64,000 nucleotides of DNA from Zoroaster sp. YZ-2022 (GCA_029582265.1 CM055821.1:44893694-44957693); one strand, 5' to 3'; counted from the stretch's first letter, positions 10,636-25,600 are shown. Translations and numbers: made by a program. The notes: a model not told the origin generated them from the sequence alone.

Positions 10636-13600
10636 CTGTAGTATAAAGTAATACATGCATACATGTTACCATAAAATACTTGGGTGGAAAGTACATAAGC
10701 TTTTAAGAGTAAAAGCCCGCTCATACTTCACATGAACGTGAATCATATTTTGACGGAAAAAAATCTGAGATTCGTGGGAATGCTTCAGAGAAGTTACGCA
10801 CATTTCAAGTTCACAAATCATTTGCTGAATCACTGGCACGATTTATCTTCGCGTATAAATCGGGGTTTGTGCAATGGATTTTAATTGGTGTAGCAGCAAA
10901 GAAGTTGCCTGATTTGGGGTTAGAACCCGAGAATGCTGAATAAGAATTCCAATGATCTAACAACTGAGACATCTAGCAATATAGGATAACATACAATATT
11001 CCAAAATTACAACAGCTCAAATAAATAGGTTGTTGGATTTGCTCTTTGATATCCTAAACATACTTGTACGTCGATTTATTAATAACTTATAAATGACTCG
11101 ACCGTGCATTTCTTTACACAATCTTACGTCCAAGATCCAAAGAAGGTGGTTCAGTCGCCATAGCAACCGCATCATTGTTATTGTCTTCCTTTGTCGGAGT
11201 CTCAGTCATTGATACATCAGCTGTTTCCTGGTAGGCAGCAAACATACTGTCCAACAAAGAGGAACCCTTTTTCTTTGATGGACGTTTTCTGCAAGTTTAG
11301 AAGAAGAAAAAAGAACTCAGATTAACCAAATACAACATTAACCCTAACCACCCCAAATCCATCAAAATCCTCCAAGGGACACTTTTTTGGAAAAATTCAG
11401 CACTGTTGGAAACTGGTACTTTCACCTCTTCAAATGGGGCAAAATTACTACCTAGCAAAAAGTACAGGCCATAAGTGCTGAATATGAAAGATCAACGAAA
11501 ATGCACGGTGCATTTTGAAGATATGGGCATGTTTCAAAAAGTGCACTGATGAATTTTGGAGAATTCAGGAAGGTTTCTAGCTATGGCTGGTCTATGGCAT
11601 ACTATGGCTGGTCTTGTGTTTATTAAACACAATGTAAATGTTTTTATTTATTGTTTATATAGATAGCATTTTACAATGACACTATTTACTGCAGTGTTTA
11701 CTAAGGCAAACAACTGTGAAGAAAAAATAGTAAGAAAATATTTTTGAATTTTTTTGTGTGGATAGTCACATTGTGTCTGATAAAACAAGAATCTCCTTCA
11801 AAACAAAAACCCAAAAAAATTTTTAAGAAGAGAAACCAAGTAAAATGATTCTCAATCCCATACGCAGTAGTTAACAAAAAGGAGGAACATTGGAAATTCT
11901 CCGTTTCATATTTGCAGAAAATGTTTCTGTTGACCGCACTAAGAAAGCACATGTAGACATGTACATTTGGCATTTACTTACATTGCCTTTGCATATCTGA
12001 TGGGGTCGTAGTCTGGTTTCAGCCAATCCTCAAAGTTCTGCGGTAGAATCTCATCATCCGTCATCTAACAAAAAAGATCATGTAGGTTCAAATCAGTAAT
12101 GTTCAAAAGTTGAAAGATATACAATTGTAATGTCATTATTTCCATGCATACTTTTATAAAGAGCTTATTGACTATAAAAAACAAAACAATAATAACCAGA
12201 ACTGCCCTCAAAATTGCCCATTTACATTCCTAGGTGCAGAGAACGAAGTAAGAGTTAAATGTCTTGCTTGAGGATTCAAAAACCAATGATTCATGTTGGT
12301 CAGGATTCGAACCCACATCCTTAAGACTCAATCACCAGAACACAGGTCCAATGGAAAAACCACCTGGTCCATTTATGCCTGATGGCTTCATCAGGAAATG
12401 AATCATTAGTTTTGCTGGTTATCATCTGACGATTCACTCCAGATTTTATGAGTAATTTTGGGATGCTACATTGTTCTGTCATCTGGCCCTCTATGGTTAC
12501 AAAAGGGACAATTTTTGGGATGATAGCTTGGCTGCTGAGGATAAGTAGGGAGGCCTAGCCACTGATGTTGGGGTTTAAATGGGGTTTATATCCTTGGAAA
12601 TGTATTGAAAAAGAAACTGAACGACTGATTATAAGTATATACAAGATTTATGGTTATAATACCAAACATCCTAAAAATGAATTCTGTCTGAAATGCTGTT
12701 ATTTTTGAGAAAATATTAAAGGGACAATATCTTTTAATAGCATTGCTCCAATTTATATTTCTGAACTGCTTAAAGTCTACACTCCATCACACAATTTGCG
12801 CTCCAGCAACATGTCACTCCTAAAGGAACCAACTTCAAAACGGACCTGGGGTGATAGGTCTTTTTCTGTCGCGGCTCCGAGACTCTGGAATCATCTTCCA
12901 ACAAAACTCAAATCTTGTCATAGTATAACTAGATTTAAGTCGCTGCTTAAAACTCATCTTATGTCACAATTCTTCAAAGATGATGTATATTTGTAATTGC
13001 ATTGTACATGTATCTCGGTACATAATTTTTTTTCTTTTCTTTTTTTTCTTTTTTTCTTTCTATGCTATCATTGTATATTGTTTGTATTCATGTATTTTTC
13101 TTTATTTCCGTGCCTTCAGCACCCAGCAGGGTGGATATGTACGCGCTAAAAATCTTTATTATTATTATTATTAATATTATCATGATCAACAGGGCATGGA
13201 ATCGGAGTGCTAGTTTTACATTAACTCACTGAATATAATACCCTACATGATAAGGTCACATTACCGTTGCTGCTGCATAAATGAGCTGTGAATTGTGAGT
13301 CACTGTGCTCATCTTAAACCAGGACACCGATTCCATGCCCTGTTGAATGTCTGCTCTGATCATGACAATATTGTCCCTTTAAATGTATTCAAATTTTGAA
13401 ACCAATCATCAGCTGATGATCCATTTCCATGTCAGAATGAATACAAACAAAAATCTGAAAGCATTTTTAACTATTTCTTTAGTAAACGACACAATAAAAT
13501 ACGCTTATAACTTTCACAGTTTGGTTTCTGTACATAAAATATGGATGCATGTACACTTGTACATTCAACCAAACGTGTATACAGGCTTTCAGTGTGCAAT

Positions 13601-16600
13601 CATCTCTTTTGTAGTTCAGCCAAGATGATTGCCATTAACCCTAACCTTCCCAAAACCTCCAAAATCCTCTTTGCTAAAGTGAAGGATTTTGAAGGATTGA
13701 GGTTACATGCTACATGTTCTTTGCTAAAGTGAAGGATTTGGGAGGATTGAGGTTATTAGGCATACTTGCCTTTCCATGGTACATGTACATCCATGTTTGT
13801 TGTAGTGATTGCAAGGTCAATGCTTGGGTCAGTGGACACTGTTTATTGCTCCATGCATGCAGGGAGGGTCCCTGGCCATGTACATGTATCACAGATTAGA
13901 AACACATGTGTGCATACATGTCATGCGCTTGCTTTACTACTGAAGAATTTTGGAGGATTCAGGTTATGTGTAAGCAAATGGGCCTAGGGAGTTAGGGTTA
14001 AGGCATCCTGCCTTGAGCAACAAATATAACACTTAAAGGTTTGCACGGTGGAAAATGATAAATAGGGTAGGTTTGCACCATGTAATAATCTCACTTGAGT
14101 TGTGGGATTCTGTGAAGAACCTATGGGTCAGTGTGCTATGACTGTCTTCAGGAGAAGATGTTTTTGGTGGTGGTGTTCAACAATCGAGTGACCAGCCCCA
14201 AACAGACCGCCCGCATCTAGCGTACTACTCACCCACTGCATGGATGTAGCCTTGAGCCTGCCCAGCCATGGTCTGAGAGCTGAATACCATTGCGTCATAT
14301 CCTTCAGCATAGATAGCATCATTACCCTGGAGGAACGAACAAAGTATGAATGAATCTTCTTTTTGATCAAAATTATTAAATTATTATTAAAATAATGTAA
14401 AGGTAAGGAATAGTATTTGTAAAATCCAAAATAACAAAATTATAATGTAAACTTACTTGATACAAAGCTGAAAATAGTTTTGTCCAAGGTGCTGTAATTT
14501 TAAGATGTCATTTTTAAGTGAAAATACTGCCAATAGGTTTTACTTGAATTTAAGACTTGCTACCCAGTCCTAAATTCAGGAATCCACTATGGTAATGAAT
14601 ACTGCCCTCTATTGACAAATGTTGTGAAAAACTTCAAATTTGACAATGAAAGTTTCTAATCTCCCAAACGTGTGGACTGATTTAGTTGAAAACTTTCACA
14701 GGTTGATTGATTAACCCTGCTACTATAGTTGAACTTTAGTGGCAAGTAGCTACAGAGGTCAAAATCAGTCAACTGTCTGTTTTGACTGTTGACCCAAATG
14801 TGCACACAGGGGTATTTCTGACTGGTTTTGACTGTCATTTTGACAACCCTGAACAATACTGGTCAGACAATGCTTTTACCAGTCAAAAACAGTCGACTCA
14901 TTTTGACCTGTATATGTACTTACTACACGTAAGGTTTGACAGTGTTCAACTTTTAAGTGCACTATATATCAACATTTTGACTAATTTTGACCCTTACAGT
15001 CACACAAGGGTTAATGTTAATTCAAAGCTTCCAGGAGTTTCACCTCCTGGAACCACCTAATGAACCCCATAAACAAATCCTGGTGACACAATCCTGGTGT
15101 ATATCTACCATCTTCTATGTTCAAATTCCCATTTTCTTTTAGGATATGCCTGACTCACCAAATTCTGCTTACTATGGAAGAGTAGATCATGTTGTAAGAC
15201 AGAAATTGTCCAGATGTTATATTCTGAACCACAAATCTGAAGAGTTCAGTTAAAGTCATTCATATGTCAATAGTAAAGCAATGAGTTGCAACAAAAACGA
15301 AATTATACAATGGAAAAAGTGATAATGAAAACCCACCAAAAAAATTGTCATATAAACGTATTTTTGAAATGGTTTTATAATACCACTTATTCTGAATAAT
15401 GAAACTTTGGATACATATGGGTTTTGTGTTTGTTAGACCCAGCCAGAGTTGAAGAATGACCTAATCCATTAATCCTAACGATCCCCATCCAGCCAAACTC
15501 CAACACCAGAGATTGTTGGAGTTTGATGGGTTGAGTACTGTGTACTTCTGATATGGCATGTGTAAAGTGTTGGAATATGGCTGGATGAGTACTGTATGTG
15601 TGCAGTAACAGTGTTGGATTTTGATTGAGTGAGGACGGTGGTTCTACTAGCATGCAACATTGTTAGACTTTGAGTGGAGAGAGTGTGTGTATGCAACCTG
15701 CTGTAATAAACAACTGATAAAGGCAAATATTGTACTTAGGTATGCTTGGCATTGTGTCTAACATCATACAACTAGAACCTACCATTTATTCCATAGGGTG
15801 TTTTAGTTTTTGAATAGTTAAGTTTTTTTTAGCATGAAAACAATTGTTGGATTATGATGGGTTGAGTACTGTGTGACTCCAGTGTTCAAACTTTACTTTG
15901 GGCCATGTGTCCCCACTCAATCAAAATCCAACAGCTAAGGGCCTGTTGGAGTTTGACGGGTTGAGTACTGTAAACCATCAACAGTCAACCATGGTGTTGG
16001 GATTTGATAGGTTGAGGAAGGTTTCTAGTAAAAATGCTTAGGGAGTTAGGGTTAAGGATACACAAACACAGACTCGGCCATGTTGAGTAAATAAACGCAC
16101 AGTTTAGCTTGACCCATCAGCTTGATGAGAACGTACTCCAACATCTGACGAGATGGTAGATGTATGGCACAACCCTTCTCATAATGGTTACTGCATCAAA
16201 TATAGAAAGACCATACCATTGTATGGTAAGGGCAATTCCATGGGTACTCAAGTTAAATTTCTGAGGTATTCGGCCAACTGTCAATGCCATCATTTCCTTA
16301 CTTAAATATTTCAGAAATTTGTTACATGTACGCCATATAAGAGAAAAAGCAACATTTTACGCATGTCCGAAAAATGTAACGTGAGTAACGAGCATTTTTC
16401 TCTCATATCGCATACATATAACAAATTTCTTAAATTCTTATTTTGTGCTGAGTAAAGTCTGGGTTTAATGCAACTACATGTACTGTGAAAAAACTAATGA
16501 GTGAAAATATATATTATGGCATTAAGAGTGAGCCCAAAACCTTAACAATGTAACTTGAGTTAACCATGGAATTGCCCAGAAGGAAATATGTATTTAACCC

Positions 16601-19600
16601 TAACCCTCCAGGGTATTTTGGCTAGAAACCTGCCAAATGCAGCAACATGCACCATTTGTGACCCAGCACGAGTAAATGAGACATTTTGAGGCAAAAATGA
16701 AAATTGAGATTTTGATTTCATCATGTAGGGCATTTTCCAAGGATTAAAATGACACCTCACTGACCTCTACAGAGTTCACAGTTTCAAAGTTATGGTCGGT
16801 CAAAGATTGCGTGACACTGACAAAATTCAAGTTCAAGTTACAACATGCATACGCTGTTTTACGCTGTTAAAGTTACTGGTCATTTTCTTTATTGTTAATT
16901 TTGCATGTAAATTCAAAACATCATAGCAACCAGGCACATACATTGCCAAAACACAATCAAATTTGGCACACACATAAAATTGATTTATATTTACAATACT
17001 GGACTGAAATTTGTTAACTTTGGTCTCATCTACATACCTTAGAAATAAGTTTAAAAAACACATTTTTGGGCAAAAGAGTACCAGAAATAAGTATTCCGTC
17101 TCAACAGGGATTTAAAATTACCACAAATGTGATTCCCTTGAGTTGAATTTGCCTGGCAGGTGATCATACATGTATATGAAGTCACATTTTCAGTTTCAGT
17201 TTCAAAGATGCATCATTTTCTTCGTGGAACGGAACCATTGGCATGGAGGAAGCTTCACCGTCATGACCAGTAATAGTTAGTATTATCGACATCGTCGTCA
17301 CTAACGTTAGTTTCAGTTTCACTCTCACTGGCACTGACAGTGCTCTCATCGTCGTCACTATCTCCGTTATTACCACCGTTTGCAAAATATTCGTGGATCA
17401 AATTTTCCCACTCTCCCCCATCTGTACGGGTTTCATCACGATTTAACAAATTGCAACCCCGAATGTTGTTTAGAAGATCAGAAATTAATTTCTCTTGGGG
17501 ATCCATGATCGAAAACAGTTGCATGTACATGTAATCCTGTTGGTAAGTGGAGCCGGAAGTGCAGCGTTAACGAATATTCATGTACATGAATGTATACCAT
17601 TAGTTTACACAGCACTTCCGGCTCCAAACGTCACACTTACCAACAGGATAACGTCAGCATACATTATACTAATCAGATGACCAAAAGCAACCAATCACGC
17701 ATAGTATACTGGAACAATTGCAGTGACAAGGTTGAGTTTGCTGTTATAGTTTCTATTTGGCTTTTTTATTGGTTTAGGTGTGCCCTTTGACCTTTCACTG
17801 AGTTTTATTATTAGAATGAGGAAATGCCCATCCAATGATACAACAATGGCGTCATTCGACAGTACATACCGTATGTACTGTCGAATGACGCATACGGCTC
17901 GCTGCGAGTCGTGGGAAAACGACGAGTTTTAGCTTAATTTATGGTCCGAAATTGAAAAGTACTGGATCTTTCTGAATCTGACATGTTTCACAAATGCCAC
18001 ATTATTTAGATTTTATCATTCACTTTCCACAATTTCTTTTTTAGGACATGAAAGCAGACATATTAAGGTACATTTTGTTGCAAAAAAAAAAAAATCGATT
18101 TGATTTGCCCTCTCTGCCTAATTTTTGCATATGTAGGACCCCCTACTGCGTATTCGCCCATGCCGCAATCCGTCTCATTTACTCGCGTCGAGTCACATTT
18201 GTCAAAACGACAAGCCTGCCCAGTGCAGCAAGATCCATCTGGTCACAAATCTCAAGGCCGAACTGCCTCAGAGTCTGTGGTCACCCAACGCAGCAGGATA
18301 CAACTCTGGCATTGTTCAATGGGACCAGCTCTCAATAGCCTCAGACTTGGCTGCTTATGCACTGGTGTTGACAGCTGAATGCATCAAAGTGCACCAGACT
18401 TTTCCACCTGATGCACTGTGCTGCGTCTGGCAGGGTTAGGGGTTAAACAGTGGTTCAAAAGGACTTTTAAAACATTATAACTATTTCATAAATTGTTTCC
18501 AAAAGGTACTGAGATATCACGAATACATCAGCAGCCACTTACAGCTTAAAATTTTAACATACACTTCAAGTCAATGACAGTACAATGCATTAAAACCCTC
18601 CTACACATGGAGGCCACTCCGATCCACTAAATTTTCAATTTGTTCTTCACCAACCTTTAGTACATACAAGCCTGCTGTCCTTTCCAAGTAATCTTACAAA
18701 ATCAACTGTGTGCCACCCAAGGCCACTGTAAATGTTTAAACATAATAGTATGGCCTCCAATGTTTCAATGGGAGACCACCTTACCCTGCAATCTCAGTGG
18801 TGTGACAGTACACAGAAGGGTAACCATAGGAGGCCACTGGCAAACAGCTAATGGCTTGGAGTGGCCTGAATGTGAACTAAATTCACATAAACTGATTGTA
18901 ATATTTCTAAGCAGAAACTATTGCTTAGCAAATTTATCTGCTGAGCAAAATTGGGCTGAGAACTATCGAGAAACAATAGTCATTACGTGACAGTTTGGCT
19001 GGTAATCTGTTTTTGCTAAGCACAAAGATTCATTTGTGTGCTTAGTGGCTCTATGAAAATGGGTCCACAGATTGCTAATTGCTATGGTAAAACCTCACTT
19101 TGTGGCTACAGTTGATCGTACAGGTTGGGTTCAATCAAATGAGCTTGAAATCAAACATTCACCATATTGAAAAGCAGCAAAGATTAAAATCATGTCGCCA
19201 TTTTGCCTACCACATTTGAAACAATTTTGAACCAATTTTGAAACGTGTGATCATTATGCAAATAATAGGTTTACAAAGTTTACTGAGTGCTGGGTGAAAA
19301 GTTCTGCTCCAGTGAGCAAAGAAAATGACCGATGTAGATTGAACCTGCTACCACTGAACTGGTGTACTGGTGTTCCAGGTGTCTAACAACTGAGCCTTGT
19401 ATATTACTGATGATCAAAATGGCCAAATCCGTTGCTCATAAAGTGCTGGTTTGTCAATTTCTTTTTGTACCAAGTTACTCAGAAGCCACAACTATTTATG
19501 TCAAGTAACCATGCAGGGACTATACCTCTTGGGGTGTATTATTTAGACATGCTTTTTAATACATCTATATCAAATAGGAAGTACTGATTCCATTTTTCTA

Positions 19601-22600
19601 TTCATGTTGGACTTACATTTGACAACAGCAAATAGCATCTTCAATAAATTTGGCAGGATGTGTTGACTGAAGTTTCTTCAAACACTTTTGGATCTGTGAA
19701 GCACAATGGAAATAGAGAAGAAAATATGATAATTCCAAGCTACCATTAGAAGAACAGTCCTGTTACTTTTTTTAATTTTAATAAACGTACTAAAAACCCG
19801 ACTTCTCAAGAAACGTTTGACTTTGCTATTTGAATAGTTAACGAGTGCCCAGCAAGCAAATACCCTCACTAAATAAATGCTAAGCACTGCATCTCAATCT
19901 ATGTCTTGCTCCACATGTGAATAAAGATATTTAGCTTGTATTTTTTAACAAAAAACAGTAAAAAAAAATATAAAAAAACATTCAGAAATTGTCAACAGCA
20001 AACATGAACTTACTTTTCATTCTATCAAAATTCTGATACACATGATTGGGGAATAATATTACATATAATTATTCTTAACAATAGCATTTCAGACAGAAGG
20101 AGTATAAGGGATGATTAACCCTCCTACTATAGCTGCACTTTAGTGGCAAGTAGCTATAGAAGTCAAAATCAGTCAACTGCCTGTTTTGACTGTTGACCCA
20201 AATGTGCACACAGGGGCATTTTTGACTGGTTTTTACTGTCATTTTGACCACCCTGAACAATACCAGACAATGCTTTTACCAGTCAAAAACAGTCGAGTCA
20301 TTTTGACCTGTAAATGTACTTACTACACGTAAGGTTTGACAGTGTTTGACTTTTAAGTGCACTAGATATACATTGGCAAGTATATCAACATTTTGACTGA
20401 TTTCTACCCTTGCAGTCACAGAAGGGCTAATATAATCATGAACTTGACACCAAGTAAGTTTCTGTAAATCTATGCTCATTTATACTTTAGAGAAAACAGA
20501 TATGACATAAAACACAATAAAGGGGGGCCACTTTCCTACCATCACGTTAGCAGTTTTTCTAATGGTTGTAAAAAAAAAATTAATATCTGAAACCTCAAAA
20601 AAGAATTTCACATTTGAATAGACATGCATGCTTATCCTAAAGATAATTTGAGTTGATTATTACTATTTTTTTTTTAATTACCCTAAAATTTCAATCAACA
20701 AATGGACGGAAAAGTGAGGTAACTTTTTCCGTCCAATTTTTATGGAAATTTGAGGGTAAAAAAATAAATAAAAAAATTAGAAAATAAAATAAATCAACTC
20801 AAATTAGTTCCAGTATAAGCCTGCATGTCCATTCACATGTTGAAACACTTGTTGGTCGGTTTCAGGTACTTAAAAATAAATAACAACCATTGGAAAAATT
20901 GCTAACGTGACGGATGCAAAGTGGCCCCCTTTATTGTGTTTTATGTCATATACAATGCCTTTAAACCTAACCATGTCCCAGTGCAACAAGATGCAACAAA
21001 TGTAAAAAGTTGTTGCATCTTGTTGACTGAAGCAAGAACAAAAGAAGCATTGTTCTAGCTGGTAGATCTTGTTGCATTGAGCTGACAGCACGCTTTTCTG
21101 TTGTTGCATTTTGTTGCATCCAGCAGGGTGTCTGTGAAATACCTGTAGGGGGTTAGGGTTAAACTTGGGCAATAACATGATAATATCGAATATCGCGATA
21201 CCTTTTTATTCGATAACGATATCGAGAAGCTTCTTAAGTTATCGAGATATCGGCAAATCGCGATTAAAAAATATATCGCGATTAAAAAAAAAAATAATAA
21301 AAAAAATAATAAAAAATCGCCATTGTGAGTCAAATCAGAAATTCAATTGAAATAAAATTGTGACAGTCTTTTCAGCTTTTGAAAGTGAGAAACAAAAGTG
21401 AACTACTTCAGAAGTACATACACGCTATGCAAACGAATTTGTGATTTTTTGTGATGCTTGTAGAGGGGTACATACCTGTGGTTATCGGCTCTAAAGCAAT
21501 CATGCATGAATGAAAAAAAAAAATCGCGATACTATCGAAAGAATCGCGATATATGTTTGCCGATATATCGTGGATGAAAAAAATCGATATCGCCCAAGCT
21601 TAGTTAGGGTTAAAGGAAATTTCCGCCACCACCACCACCAAATAAATAAATAAATAAAATTAAAAATAAAAATTAATTAAACATTTAAAAAAAAATTAAA
21701 ATTAAAACAAAAAATTAAAAAAGGTAATTTCATATTTCTAAAACTATGCTGTATTCCTGCCAAGCTTTCCCATGCATAATCCTTGTTTACCCAGTTGAAA
21801 AACAACTAAAAATCCAAACCAAATCATGTCTTATCATTGGGGACCTGAAATTCCAAAAATGATTTGCATAATGACCTTATCTAGCATCTGGTACCACCTC
21901 CAATGTCTCTGCTGATTATTAGACTTGTATAACAGTCTGCTCAAGGTGTACTTCTCACTAGACAGACGTAGTCCTTGTGCACTAGAGGTCTGCAACACCT
22001 GTAATGATGTCTTCAGGCTAATAACCTCATCTGCATTAAAATGTTATTGTGGCCATTATATTGACATTAATTGATTTAAACACTATATCAGAAAAGTATT
22101 CCTTATTCAATCATGGATAATCCTAGCTCTGGTAACATACATACATGTACAGATTTAAACAATATATCAGAAAAGGGTAGAATGTCGTATCCGACCGCCA
22201 CTTTTTCTCATTCAATATAACCAATAATGCCGTAATCTTACCTACCTAGTAAGGTGGAGAAGATATGGAAGATGATGGACATACATGTATATACTTCAAA
22301 TTATTCTAGGATATTTATTTCATGAAAAATCAGGCATTTTTGGTATACGATGACTTCCTCAGTTAGGCCAAGAGAATGAAAGTCATAGATTTGCGTCCGG
22401 GAAATTTTGAAAACACATGAGGCTTTTTTTCATTATTCATTATTCATTATTTCCAATTGATCATTAATAACAGCGCAATCACAAGATGTTTCTTCTAATC
22501 TGTGTACGTACATGCATCATTATACGTGCGGGCCGCACACACAGGCATACTAGTACTACTCACTAGGCTCAACAGCGAATGTGTTGTGCATGTGAAGGCG

Positions 22601-25600
22601 GTACAGTTGCAGGTGCGGATCGGACGGAGTTTACCATACAGTTTTAGCGCGATGCGACCTTTTTTGTGAACGACGTATGCGGGACTAAGACTGTAAGAGA
22701 ACATGTGCTAATGATTATTTTATAGCGCACATACTGGTGGAAATTTGGTAAAAACTTCGTTTTACTGATGTGGATGATTTGGAACTAAACTTGTTTGGTG
22801 AAAATACCTTTTTTGTGCAAATAATGATTTTTTTGGCAAATAATGAAAAATTTAGGCGGTAGCTTTCGGGACATGCGGGCGGTGGACGCAAATCTATGAC
22901 TTTCATTCTCATGGCCTTATGTCAGTCTGATCTTGTCAACTCCCCATTCGTGACCAACACAGTCATTGTACATGCACAGTGGCAACTATAATAGGATCCT
23001 TCTATTTTCTGAAGGGGAGGATTTTTTTAGAAGGGAAATGAAGTTCGAAAACCATCATAAAAGTGGATTTTAAAGATAGTTTTCGCTTTCTTTTCTTTTT
23101 CGTCCATTTTCTTTCATTAATTTTTGCCGTTTTTGGGAACTGTTTTTGTCTTTAATGTCAACGAATCTGTTTAATAGTGCAATATGGACATAAATCAGTT
23201 GTCTTGGTATTTGATGTCTTTTTAACTTTGTGGATGATTCCGGATTTTAATTTCGTACTTTGGATCATAGTCAATGGATACTCAAGGCATGCGGCAGCCA
23301 TCTTGACTTTATCACAATCATTTTATGTACGTTTGAAATTGCTACACAGTACTTCTGCGGAACAACATTTATAGAAGATTTCCACGGTCCTGCTCCTTCT
23401 GTATCAACGGAATATAAAATCAGCCTAACGTCATCGTAAGACTCGTTAAAGTATTGTCAAAATGGCGGACGGGATGATTAACATTCTTATTGTATTTTTC
23501 GCAATTTCAAGTTTCAACCTGAAATATGAAAAGTGTTGGGGACGAGAAATTCACAATACACTCAAGGGAAAACCTTTGGACGTCTGGCTGTTTAACAGTG
23601 GCAAAGACATTGATTTTATAGACATAATATGTGCAGATAATATTTTGTCTTTCCATCAACCAAACACTAAATTGCAACATCAACATTTACCGCGTCGAGA
23701 ATTTGTGCACAGAAAGCATAATCACCAACTTTGTCTTTTAGTGCTAGCACTTGTACGATGTGGCGACATTCATATGAATCCAGGTCCCGCAACAAGATAC
23801 TCATGTCTTCGATGTGATAAAGCAGTCACCTCAAGATCTAAAGCTATCGACTGTGATGTTTGTGGTGAGTGGACTCACGTGAAATGCTCCACATCAATGC
23901 TCCATCTCATGTTCAACGTATAATAGGATTGTCCGTAATAACGAGACCTTTGACCATATATGCGACAGCCGACAGATGTACCTTGGATGCACTTACAACA
24001 TGGGAGGAACAAGAAATAGAAAGTGAACTGGCAACAGCTACTGTACCTGCTGGGGAAACGGTTATCGATCCCGGGGAGACCTTTGACGAGGACAACAAAA
24101 TATTTGATTGCTTTAAAACACATAAAGGTCTGCACATGCTTCATATCAACATACGCAGCTTACTTCCAAAGTTGTCAGATCTCAGACGGATGGTTCAACA
24201 AGCCACTCCTGCAATTCTGGCGGTGAGCGAGACATGGCTGGATGGGAGTGTGACAGCATGGAGGAAGAAAAACTATTTTCCTTCCTCCATGGTGACAGAC
24301 AACGAGGTAAAACTCGAGGGATATAGTATCATCAGAAACGATCGCACTAGAAATGGGGGTGGCGTGTGTTTATACATCAAAGACAATCTACCTTTCAATC
24401 GTAGACAGGATCTGGAAACTGCTGACATGGAAACAGCGTGGGTAGAGATCTTTCTTCCCAAAACCAGACCATTTCTTGTTGGAGTATTTTACAGGCCACC
24501 CAAGTGCTCAAGTTTTCTGAACAACTTTGAAGTGACATTATCTAATTTATGTCTGGAACAGGAAAAGTACATTTTAGGTGATTTTAACATTTGTACAATC
24601 AATAAGTCTTCATCTCTATTTAGATCTTACAGAAATGTTCTAAACATGTTCAATCTCAAGCAATTAATTTCAAACCCGACAAGGGTAACAAATAATTCTT
24701 CGTCAATCTTAGATCACATTATCTGCAATACTCAAGAAAAGATCTGTCAATCAGGTACAATTCCAGTTGGTATATCTGATCACTGTGTTATTTTTTGTAC
24801 TCGAAAGATCAATAATAGAGTTAAATTGGACAAATGTAAACATGTCAAAATTAGATCTATGAGGAATTACGACAAGGAAATTTACCAAAATATGTTGAGG
24901 GAAATAGACTGGTCAGATGTCACTCTTTGCAATGATGTAAACAATGCTTGGTTATTACTGAAGCAGAAAATTACTAAAATAATTGATTCTATAGCCCCGA
25001 TGAAATCTATCAGAATTAAAGCCAATACTGAGCCTTGGATGACCGGTGAGATTTTAGAAATGATAAACACTAGAGATAATTTGTACTGTCAATTCAAAAA
25101 AGACAAAAACAATGTTGCTTTATACAAAATGTTTTGTTGAGCAAGAAACAAAGTTCAAAGGTCGATTAAACAATCTAAATCTAATTTTTTTTGCACAAAC
25201 ATAGAGGGAAAATAAGAACAATGCTAAGAAGTTATGGTCTCATCTAAAATCCTTAGGTTACAGTAACAAAAGCAAAAAATCTAGTAACATTGTCTTAAAA
25301 GTTGATGGTGATGTGTGTTTTGATCCTTTAAAATTTGCGACACAGCAACACTTTTTTTGTTACAGTGGCAAATAAGTTGACTAGTTCACTTCCAATAGTC
25401 ACTTCACTTTTTGGTGTTGATTCAGATAATTTGAAACATTACTATGAAGCTAAAGGGGTTCAAAAGGGTTCTATGAAATTACAACCGGTTACGAATGAAT
25501 TTATTTTTAAAGAACTTGGTCAGCTCAATCAAAATAAAAGTACTGGTTTAGATGGTATCTAACCTAGATTTTTGAAGGATGGCGCAGAAATTTTAAAAGT

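Larger units (their letters stand above)
12716..13382. mobile_element. T2/Kolobok-like MITE split by a LINE insertion
   Basis: TTAAAGGGACAATAT at 12716-12730 pairs with ATATTGTCCCTTTAA at 13368-13382. The right part (13190-13382) matches the uninterrupted copy at 35298-35513. About 450 bases between them are an L2-like LINE 3' end. The TTAAAGGG ends resemble Xenopus T2-type elements. Confidence 0.75.

Noticed and set aside
20014..20040. Possible extra NEPRO exon before GTAAGTTC on the minus strand
   Set aside because: Only 19 bases between acceptor and donor, and it breaks the phase between exons 2 and 3.
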